From: Endozoicomonas sp. ISHI1
GTDB lineage: Bacteria > Pseudomonadota > Gammaproteobacteria > Pseudomonadales > Endozoicomonadaceae
DNA: 64,000 nucleotides
NCBI RefSeq assembly: GCF_024606225.1
Contig: NZ_JAGRPU010000026.1
Span: 1-64,000 of the forward strand
Reading direction: 5' to 3'
Positions 57,299 to 64,000 of this stretch are shown here, piece after piece. Made by a program: the position numbers and the translations under genes. Each line of letters starts with the position of its first letter. Positions within the stretch are counted from its first letter, which is position 1. The notes beneath the pieces were generated by a model. It saw nothing but the letters and a program-made list of their open reading frames with translations, searched no databases and was not told the origin of the DNA.

Positions 57299-59434
57299 GT
57301 GTACCAAATCCTCCAAAACATGTCCACCGGTGAAACCACACTGGTTGAAGCTCCGTCTCCCAAATCTAAAACCGGCCAGCTATTAATACAAAGTAAAACG
57401 TCGCTAATTTCTGCTGGCACGGAACGTATGCTAGTTGAATTCGGTCAGGCCAACCTATTAGAAAAAGCACGACAGCAGCCAGACAAAGTAAAAATGGTGA
57501 TCGAAAAAGTGCGTACCGATGGTTTGGCTGCCACACTGGATGCCATCAAGTCGAAACTGGATCAGCCATTGCCATTAGGCTATTGCCATACGGGTGTCGT
57601 ACTTGAAACGGGCAATGGTGTTACAGGGTTTTCTGTTGGTGACCGAGTGGTCAGTAATGGCCCTCATGCAGATATTGTGCGGGTGCCACAGAACCTGTGT
57701 GCGAAGATTCCAGATAATGTAGACGATGAATCGGCAGCCTTTACCGTCCTTGCAGCGATTGGCTTACAAGGCGTTCGACTGGCCCAACCAACGCTGGGTG
57801 AATGCGTGGTGGTAACCGGCCTTGGTCTAATTGGTTTGTTGACGGTTCAGCTGCTTCGTGCCCAAGGTTGTCGGGTACTGGGTGTTGATTTTGATGAAGA
57901 TAAATTGGCGCTGGCTCGGTTGTTTGGTGCTGAAACGGTTAATCTTGCTCAGGGTGAAGACCCAGTTGCGGCAGGTATGGCGTTTTCCCGGGGTAAAGGC
58001 GTGGATGCCGTATTGATAACCGCCAGCACTAAATCTAATGATCCAGTGACTCAAGCTGCACGCATGAGTCGTAAACGTGGCCGCATTATTATGGTAGGGG
58101 TTACCGGGCTTAATCTGAGCCGGGCGGACTTTTATGAAAAAGAGCTCACTTTCCAGGTTTCCTGCTCTTACGGTCCAGGGCGTTACGATAGCAACTATGA
58201 AGAAAAGGGGCAGGACTATCCAATGGGTTTTGTCCGATGGACTGAGCAGCGCAACTTTGAAGCCATTCTGGATATGATGGCGGATGAGAGGCTGGATATG
58301 AAGCCATTGATCTCTCATCGGTTTGTTTTTAATGATGCCCTGAAAGCCTATCAAACCTTAACGGATGAACCGAATACATTGGGTATACTTTTGCAGTATC
58401 CGCAGCAAACGTTTGAGGCGTTGCGCGTTGAACGGGTGATGTTGTCTGATGAGGCATCGGTTTATCACCCCAATGATCCGGTATGCGGGTTTATTGGAGC
58501 TGGCAATTATGCATCACGTATTCTTATCCCTGCGTTTGAAAAAGCCAGGGCAAAATTTCACACTATTGTTACTAGCGGAGGTGTAAGTGGTGTTCATCAT
58601 GGCAAGAAGGCTGGTTTTACTGAGGCTTCCACCTCTGTTGATGACATGCTGGCTAAACCTGCTATCAATACCGTCACCATTGTCACTCAGCACAACAGCC
58701 ATGCTGCTTTTGTCGCTAAGGCTTTGCAAGCAGGCAAAAATGTGTTCGTAGAAAAGCCACTGGCTCTCAATCATGATGAAATCGACGGTATAGTTGAAGC
58801 GCTGGGCGTAGCGGAAATTCAGCCGCGTTTGATGGTTGGTTATAATCGACGCTTCTCCCCACAGATTCAGAAAATGAAAACTCTGTTGGATGCTATAAAA
58901 GAACCCAAGTCTTTTATAATGACCATGAATGCGGGAGCTATTCCGGCTGATCACTGGACTCAGGATCCAGCTGTCGGCGGTGGACGTATATTAGGTGAAG
59001 CCTGTCACTATATTGATCTAATGCGGTACCTCGCGGGCAGTCCTATAACCAGTTATCAGTCCACCCAGGTTGGTAACGTGCCTTCGGTGGCGATTCGGGA
59101 AGACAAAGCAGCCATTATGTTGAATTTTGCTGATGGCTCTTTTGGTGTGATCCACTACCTTGCTAATGGTGGTAGCAGTTTCCCCAAAGAGCGTATTGAA
59201 GTATTCGCTGCCGGTGCTACCCTACAGATCGACAATTACCGCAGGATGACCGGCTACAACTGGCCCGGATTTAGAAAGATGAATCTGAATAAACAGAACA
59301 AAGGTCAGGAAGCTTGTGCTGAGGCATTTCTAAACTCTATTCGTGAGGGAAGGCCTGCACCAATTCCACTGGAAGAAATTATTGAGGTGGCACGAGTAAC
59401 GGTGGATGTGGTTGATGCCTTGCGTGAGGGTTAG
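57299..59434 (+). CDS. Two-domain oxidoreductase (MDR + Gfo/Idh/MocA)
   Basis: About 711 residues from a GTG at 57299 (MYQILQNMSTGETTLVE compares well with family starts); the frame opens at 57272. Residues 1-370 form a medium-chain dehydrogenase-like domain (VVVTGLGLIGLLTVQLL) without the usual structural zinc cysteines. Residues 395-711 form a Gfo/Idh/MocA domain (CGFIGAGNYASRI, NVFVEKPLALNHDEI). This fusion is known from polysaccharide loci, where it regularly sits next to a heparinase II/III-like gene, as here. Exact reaction unknown. Confidence 0.85.
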   Translation: MYQILQNMSTGETTLVEAPSPKSKTGQLLIQSKTSLISAGTERMLVEFGQANLLEKARQQPDKVKMVIEKVRTDGLAATLDAIKSKLDQPLPLGYCHTGVVLETGNGVTGFSVGDRVVSNGPHADIVRVPQNLCAKIPDNVDDESAAFTVLAAIGLQGVRLAQPTLGECVVVTGLGLIGLLTVQLLRAQGCRVLGVDFDEDKLALARLFGAETVNLAQGEDPVAAGMAFSRGKGVDAVLITASTKSNDPVTQAARMSRKRGRIIMVGVTGLNLSRADFYEKELTFQVSCSYGPGRYDSNYEEKGQDYPMGFVRWTEQRNFEAILDMMADERLDMKPLISHRFVFNDALKAYQTLTDEPNTLGILLQYPQQTFEALRVERVMLSDEASVYHPNDPVCGFIGAGNYASRILIPAFEKARAKFHTIVTSGGVSGVHHGKKAGFTEASTSVDDMLAKPAINTVTIVTQHNSHAAFVAKALQAGKNVFVEKPLALNHDEIDGIVEALGVAEIQPRLMVGYNRRFSPQIQKMKTLLDAIKEPKSFIMTMNAGAIPADHWTQDPAVGGGRILGEACHYIDLMRYLAGSPITSYQSTQVGNVPSVAIREDKAAIMLNFADGSFGVIHYLANGGSSFPKERIEVFAAGATLQIDNYRRMTGYNWPGFRKMNLNKQNKGQEACAEAFLNSIREGRPAPIPLEEIIEVARVTVDVVDALREG

Positions 59435-59616
59435 GTTTTCCAACTCTTTGCTACTGTAGCGCTGACTGCTGTGGCTGTCGAAGAGCGAAGTCAGCTGTTA
59501 TCAGCTTTCAATTTTGTTCTGACTATATGGAAATAGGGAAAGCATTAAATGTCAATTCTACAATATTCAATGATTTGACCTGTTTCCAAATTCAATTTCT
59601 AAATTTATAAGAATTC

Positions 59617-61485
59617 GTGCTCAATAAAATCAATACTTACAGAAAACTCGGTATTGTAAATCTCGCCGATGTTTTGTTTTATCGCTTGAAAAAAAAGGCA
59701 GGGTTGTACCAAAAACAGATGCCAGTTTCTTTTTTACCGGTCAAACCTCTGTTTCGTGGTGATTGCGTTAATCGTGCTTTTGGTGATAAGTGTGCGATTC
59801 AACAACAGGCTGACGAACTCTTGTCTGGCAAGTTTACTTTTTTTTCCTGCCAGACTGTGCAGTTACCCGTTCCTCCGAAATGGCGTTGTACTCCTGAGGG
59901 TGTTGAGGCAGGTAATGCAACGACGCACTGGTCAGCTATTTTGGATTTCAATCCAGAAGTTGGTGATATCAAGCGAGTATGGGAGCTTTCTCGTTTTGAC
60001 TGGTTGCTTGTTTTAGCAAGAGCCTTTTGTCATACCCAAGAGACTCGCTATCTAGATGCGCTTAATCACTGGCTTATAGATTGGTGTCGGGAAAATCCAG
60101 TCAATGGCGGGCCGAACTGGAAGTGTGGGCAGGAAGCATCAATAAGAGTGATGCAGACACTGCTGGCGGCTTTTATTTTGGGTGAGCACTCAGAACCCAA
60201 ATCAGTTATGGTTGATTTTGTGCTGGCACATTGTCATCGGATAGCACCCACCTTGGCATATGCTATGGCACAGGATAATAACCACGGTACCAGTGAAGCT
60301 GCTGCACTTTTTATCGCTGGTATCTGGCTTCAACAACTACCCATTACGCTTGTTAAAGCAGAGGATAGGCTCGATGCAGAACACTTTGCTAAAGTGGGTC
60401 GGAGATGGTTGGAGAATCGAGTTAACAAGCTTATCGAAAACGATGGCAGTTTTTCTCAGTACTCGGTGAATTATCACAGGGTCATGTTAGATACCTACAG
60501 TATGGTTGAGTTCTGGCGTAAGCAATTGTCAGAACCGGCTTTCAGCTGCACATTCTATCAAAAGTTAAAAGCGGCTACTGAGTGGCTGTGCATGATGACC
60601 CAACCAGCAACCGGTGATGCACCCAATCTTGGAGCTAATGACGGTGCACGATTATTTGTGCTCTCAGATACCGATTACCGTGATTTTCGGCCTTCTGTAC
60701 AGTTGGCCAGTGCTCTATTTAATAAACACCGGGCTTATCCCCCTGGTGCCTGGGACCAATCTTTGTCATGGCTTGGTATTGATGTAAAAGATACCCATTA
60801 CCTTGTGCGGTTTTCCAATTGTTTTGATCAAGGTGGGTATTGCTTTCTTAGTGATCTTGCTTCTGATACTGAGCTTTATTTACGTTACCCACGTTTTCGT
60901 TTTAGGCCTAATCAGGCTGATCTGCTCCATCTTGATCTCTGGCATCAGGGTAAAAATATTATTCGTGACGGTGGTAGTTTTAGCTATAACACAGGTGAAC
61001 CTTGGCAGAGTTATTTTCCCGGTACAGCAAGCCACAGCACTGTACAATTTGATAACAGGGATCAAATGCCCAAAGTTAGTCGTTTTCTTTTTAGTGATTG
61101 GTCAGAGCCATTTAAGGTTTCCAGTATCACTTATGAAAGAGGAACCCAAGTTTGGTCTTGTGGCTATCGTGATGCTTGGGGTGCTGAACACTATCGCAAA
61201 GTTACCTTGGGTTCCGGTTGCTTAATAGTGACTGATAAGATCAAGGGATTTAATGAAAATGCAGTGCTTCGTTGGCGGTTGATGCCTGGTAATTGGTCTT
61301 TAGATGATAATCAGCTTTCCCTTGATGGCATTCGATTAACAATTAACAGTCATTCAACATTAACACGTATCGAACTAATAACCGGTTTTGAGTCACGTCA
61401 CTACGGTGAAAAGACGCCGCTGCCAGTTCTGGAAGTTGAAGTTAATACCTGTTCAACTATTGAGACTATTTTCGTGTTTGAATGA
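59617..61485 (+). CDS. Heparinase II/III-like protein of polysaccharide loci
   Basis: 622 residues. An N-terminal alpha/alpha-toroid domain (WELSRFDWLLVLARAF, NPVNGGPNWKCGQEASIR, AQDNNHGTSEAAALF, with the lyase-type Asn/His and Tyr in YSVNYHRVMLDTYSM) precedes a C-terminal beta-sandwich (LLHLDLWHQGKNIIRDGGSF, PGTASHSTVQFDNRDQ). No signal peptide is evident. The catalytic-type residues are present, so it could be a uronate-polysaccharide lyase or epimerase-like enzyme acting on the ManNAcA-containing glycan. GTG start at 59617 with a weak ribosome-binding site. Confidence 0.85.
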   Translation: MLNKINTYRKLGIVNLADVLFYRLKKKAGLYQKQMPVSFLPVKPLFRGDCVNRAFGDKCAIQQQADELLSGKFTFFSCQTVQLPVPPKWRCTPEGVEAGNATTHWSAILDFNPEVGDIKRVWELSRFDWLLVLARAFCHTQETRYLDALNHWLIDWCRENPVNGGPNWKCGQEASIRVMQTLLAAFILGEHSEPKSVMVDFVLAHCHRIAPTLAYAMAQDNNHGTSEAAALFIAGIWLQQLPITLVKAEDRLDAEHFAKVGRRWLENRVNKLIENDGSFSQYSVNYHRVMLDTYSMVEFWRKQLSEPAFSCTFYQKLKAATEWLCMMTQPATGDAPNLGANDGARLFVLSDTDYRDFRPSVQLASALFNKHRAYPPGAWDQSLSWLGIDVKDTHYLVRFSNCFDQGGYCFLSDLASDTELYLRYPRFRFRPNQADLLHLDLWHQGKNIIRDGGSFSYNTGEPWQSYFPGTASHSTVQFDNRDQMPKVSRFLFSDWSEPFKVSSITYERGTQVWSCGYRDAWGAEHYRKVTLGSGCLIVTDKIKGFNENAVLRWRLMPGNWSLDDNQLSLDGIRLTINSHSTLTRIELITGFESRHYGEKTPLPVLEVEVNTCSTIETIFVFE

Positions 61486-61542
61486 CAAAGAAGTCACAAA
61501 TTCAATTTTTAAAAATCAAAATCTATATACAACATTTATCAA

Positions 61543-62772
61543 ATGAAGCTTCTTTACTTCCATCAACATTTTAGTACGCCAAAAGGTTCAGCAGGTATTC
61601 GTTCCTATGCAATGGCCAAACGACTGGTTGAAAAAGGCCATCAGGTCACTATGGTTTGCGGTTCATACAGTGGTGGACATACCGGGTTGGAACAACCTTT
61701 TGACAAAGGTGTACGTCGGGGTATGGTGGATGGAATCAATGTTATAGAGTTCCAACTTGAATATTCCAATCAGGATGGCTTTGTTAAACGTACAACCCTT
61801 TTTTTCAAGTTTGCCCTGAAAAGTATTAGCGTTGCACTTTCTGAACACTATGACTTGTTGTTTGCCACCAGTACTCCTCTGACAGCAGCCATACCCGGTA
61901 TTATTGCTCGTTGGTTGCGTGGTAAGCCGTTTGTTTTTGAGGTGCGCGATCTTTGGCCCGAACTACCCAGAGAGATGGGTGTCATTAATAACCCTATAGT
62001 GCTTTGGGCTATGGGAAGGCTAGAATGGGCAGCCTATAAAAGTGCTCATCGGTTGATTGGCCTCTCTCCGGGAATAGTCGATGGTATTGCCCGACTGAAT
62101 ATTCCACGTCATAAAATTGCCATGATTCCAAATGGTTGTGATCTGACACTTTTTGGTAATGCAAATGCTAAAAGCTGGCGTCCATCAGGAGTAAAGGATA
62201 CTGATTTAATGGCCGTTTTTGCGGGGACTCATGGTATTGCCAATGGTCTGGATTCAGTTCTTGATGCAGCTCTGGTTTTAAAGAAAGATGGTAGAAATGA
62301 TATTAAATTCGTTCTTATCGGCCAAGGTAAAGTTAAAGAAAAAATGATAAGACGTGCTAAACAGGAAGGCTTGGATAATATTATTTTTCATGATCCTGTT
62401 AGTAAAGAAAAACTTTCTGGATTAATGGCTGCGACTGACGTAGGTTTGCAAGTCCTTGCAAATGTACCAGCATTTTATTATGGCACTTCACCCAATAAAT
62501 TTTTCGATTATATTGCCTGTGGCCTTCCTGTGCTAAATAACTACCCAGGGTGGCTGGCAGATATGATTAATGAAAATGATTGTGGACTTACAGTTCCGCC
62601 TGAAGATGCTAAAGCTTTTGCAGATTCGCTGGTGTATTTGGCAGATCATCGTGAAAAGTTACTTGGGATGAGTGCAGCTGCTAGTAAACTAGCAAAAAAA
62701 AGGTTTGATAGAAGTAAACTATCACAGCAATTTGCTGATTGGCTGGTCACAGGAAGTTCTAATAATGCTTAA
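61543..62772 (+). CDS. Glycosyltransferase family 4, WbuB-like
   Basis: 409 residues with a full GT-B fold: LYFHQHFSTPKGSAGIRSYA at the N-terminus, FVFEVRDLWPELPREMGVI (typical of WbuB-type fucosamine transferases), IPNGCDLTLF, and the donor site GTSPNKFFDYIACGLPVL. The likely second transferase of the repeat unit, adding to the sugar placed by the next gene's product. Overlaps that gene by 8 bases. Confidence 0.88.
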   Translation: MKLLYFHQHFSTPKGSAGIRSYAMAKRLVEKGHQVTMVCGSYSGGHTGLEQPFDKGVRRGMVDGINVIEFQLEYSNQDGFVKRTTLFFKFALKSISVALSEHYDLLFATSTPLTAAIPGIIARWLRGKPFVFEVRDLWPELPREMGVINNPIVLWAMGRLEWAAYKSAHRLIGLSPGIVDGIARLNIPRHKIAMIPNGCDLTLFGNANAKSWRPSGVKDTDLMAVFAGTHGIANGLDSVLDAALVLKKDGRNDIKFVLIGQGKVKEKMIRRAKQEGLDNIIFHDPVSKEKLSGLMAATDVGLQVLANVPAFYYGTSPNKFFDYIACGLPVLNNYPGWLADMINENDCGLTVPPEDAKAFADSLVYLADHREKLLGMSAAASKLAKKRFDRSKLSQQFADWLVTGSSNNA

Positions 62773-63397
62773 GCGTCTCATAGATATTTTTGGTTCGTTT
62801 GTTGGCTTGATTATTTTCAGCCCTGTTATTGGTATAATTTATTTAAAAATTCGAAAATCTATGGGTAGCCCTGTTCTTTTTCGTCAAACTCGTCCAGGTA
62901 AAGACGGCAAACCTTTTGAGATGGTCAAGTTTCGTACCATGCTCGATGCCTATGATGAACAAGGTTTTCCTTTGGCAGATTGCGAACGAATGACAGATTT
63001 CGGCCGCTGGTTGCGAGCAACAAGCCTGGACGAGCTACCAGAACTCTGGAATGTTTTAAAAGGTGATATGAGCTTGGTAGGTCCAAGACCTTTATTGATG
63101 CAGTACCTATCGCTGTACTCAAAAGAACAGTATCGACGACACGAGGTTAAACCTGGAATTACAGGTTGGGCTCAAATTAATGGTCGAAATGCTATATCTT
63201 GGGATGATAAATTTAAACTCGATATATGGTATGTTGAGAATCAATCATTCTGGCTTGATGTAAAGATTTTGTTTTTGACTATAAAGAAGGTGCTACTTAA
63301 AAAAGATATTAGTGCACAAGAACATGCAACAATGCCATTCTTTACCGGGTCTGATAAAGACCTTACTAATCAAGAGTTAAATAGTAAGAAAGGCTAA
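62765..63397 (+). CDS. Initiating undecaprenyl-phosphate sugar-phosphate transferase, PglC-like
   Basis: 210 residues, the short monotopic form (PglC/WcaJ catalytic core): one membrane hairpin (about 10-28, FGSFVGLIIFSPVIGIIY), then LFRQTRPGKDGKPFEMVKFR, TSLDELPELWNVLKGDMSLV with the catalytic Asp-Glu, and GPRPLLMQYL with KPGITGWAQINGRN. It starts repeat-unit assembly on the lipid carrier. The PglD-like gene that follows suggests its substrate is UDP-N,N'-diacetylbacillosamine. Start ATG at 62765. Confidence 0.92.
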   Translation: MLKRLIDIFGSFVGLIIFSPVIGIIYLKIRKSMGSPVLFRQTRPGKDGKPFEMVKFRTMLDAYDEQGFPLADCERMTDFGRWLRATSLDELPELWNVLKGDMSLVGPRPLLMQYLSLYSKEQYRRHEVKPGITGWAQINGRNAISWDDKFKLDIWYVENQSFWLDVKILFLTIKKVLLKKDISAQEHATMPFFTGSDKDLTNQELNSKKG

Positions 63398-63404
63398 CAC
63401 AGTT

Positions 63405-64000
63405 ATGGAACTTCTAATTCTTGGTGCAGGTGGGCATGCTAAAGTTGTTGCTGACGCGGCCTTGGCTAGTGGCCAATGGAGTGGTGTTGCTTTCCTGGAT
63501 GATCGCTTTCCAGAGTTGAAGTTTATTGGTAAATGGTCTGTGATTGGCCGTGTCACTGATCTAAAAGACTTTATTGATAAATTTCCGTTTATGGCACTTG
63601 GCGTAGGTGTTAATTATGATAATCACCGCTTGACGTGGCTTGAACAAGGTTTAAAAGCGGGTGCACAATTCCCTCCGGTTATTCATCCTTCTGCAGTTAT
63701 AAGTCCATTTTCTAAAATTGGGGCTGGTACTGTTGTTTTTGCTGGTGCTATTGTCAACGTGGATTCTGAAATTGGTAATGCTTGTATTCTGAATACAGGC
63801 TGCACTGTAGATCATGACTGTATGATTGGAGATGGTTCACATATTTCACCCGGGGCATCACTTGCGGGCTGTGTTTCTATAGGCAAGCGGGTCTGGGTAG
63901 GAATGCGAGCTTCTGTCATTCAGGGTTTATCAGTATATTCTGATGTGGTCATTGGTGCGGGTGCTGTAGTAATTAATGATGTACCGGTTGGAGCTAAAAT
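63405..64000 (+). CDS. PglD/NeuD-type sugar O/N-acetyltransferase, cut by the right edge
   Basis: About 198 codons are inside the window, starting at the ATG at 63405, 7 bases after the previous stop. The N-terminal Rossmann-like domain begins MELLILGAGGHAKVVADAAL; the left-handed beta-helix follows with hexapeptide repeats (HPSAVISPFSKIGAGTVVFA, NTGCTVDHDCMIGDGSHISP) including the active-site His-Asp-type segment. It probably makes UDP-diNAcBac by acetylating the 4-amino sugar; an aminotransferase (PglE type) would be expected just beyond the edge. Confidence 0.9.
   Translation, partial: MELLILGAGGHAKVVADAALASGQWSGVAFLDDRFPELKFIGKWSVIGRVTDLKDFIDKFPFMALGVGVNYDNHRLTWLEQGLKAGAQFPPVIHPSAVISPFSKIGAGTVVFAGAIVNVDSEIGNACILNTGCTVDHDCMIGDGSHISPGASLAGCVSIGKRVWVGMRASVIQGLSVYSDVVIGAGAVVINDVPVGAK

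Overview
The window comes from a marine-type gammaproteobacterium of the Oceanospirillales/Pseudomonadales neighbourhood. An Endozoicomonas-like host-associated bacterium is my best guess, by inference only. The reasons are the gene orders queA-tgt-yajC-secD-secF, trmJ-cysE-iscRSUA-hscBA-fdx-iscX, ndk-rlmN-pilW-rodZ-hisS-yfgM-bamB-der and usg-fimV-truA-trpFBA-accD-folC, together with a secreted serpin and many mobile-element scars.

Layout. 1-4.0 kb is an accessory block: the start of a transposase at the left edge, several exported or uncharacterised proteins on the minus strand, an NTF2-like protein and a small lipoprotein. It ends at the 3' end of a tRNA-Leu(CAA). 4.5-10.2 kb holds tRNA queuosine synthesis (queA, tgt) and the Sec accessory complex (yajC, secD, secF). 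10.6-14.1 kb holds a cysteine hydrolase, suhB, trmJ and cysE. 14.3-20.3 kb is the complete Isc iron-sulfur cluster operon behind a promoter with an IscR-type operator. A serpin gene on the opposite strand separates it from ndk. 22.7-30.7 kb holds rlmN, pilW, rodZ, hisS, yfgM, bamB and der; ispG, which often sits between rodZ and hisS, is missing. 30.9-42.9 kb holds two hotdog thioesterases, usg, fimV, truA, a secreted-protein insertion, trpF-trpB-trpA and accD.

The most unusual parts follow. (1) Between truA and trpF a secreted alpha/beta-hydrolase-like gene is cut by a 161-bp near-perfect foldback element (MITE) with a TA target duplication. Removing it precisely restores one in-frame 348-residue protein. 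(2) Between accD and folC lies an insertion with a ParDE-type toxin-antitoxin pair, a DUF29 gene and a collapsed second DUF29 copy. (3) At 46.0-48.5 kb three different HEPN/minimal-nucleotidyltransferase modules stand head to tail. They are followed by ISAs1 debris, an IS630-type transposase whose first codons come from an ISAs1 end, and a 36-bp direct repeat that brackets this part.

49.9-64 kb (open at the right edge) is a surface-polysaccharide locus: wecB and wecC (UDP-ManNAc and UDP-ManNAcA), a Wzy-like polymerase, a Wzx-like membrane protein, glycosyltransferases, a CapK/PaaK-like adenylating enzyme, a two-domain oxidoreductase, a heparinase II/III-like protein, a PglC-like initiating sugar-phosphate transferase and a PglD-like acetyltransferase. 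The section from about 52.4 to 57.3 kb is clearly richer in A+T than its flanks, as expected for a variable serotype-determining core.

No CRISPR array, rRNA gene or prophage was seen.
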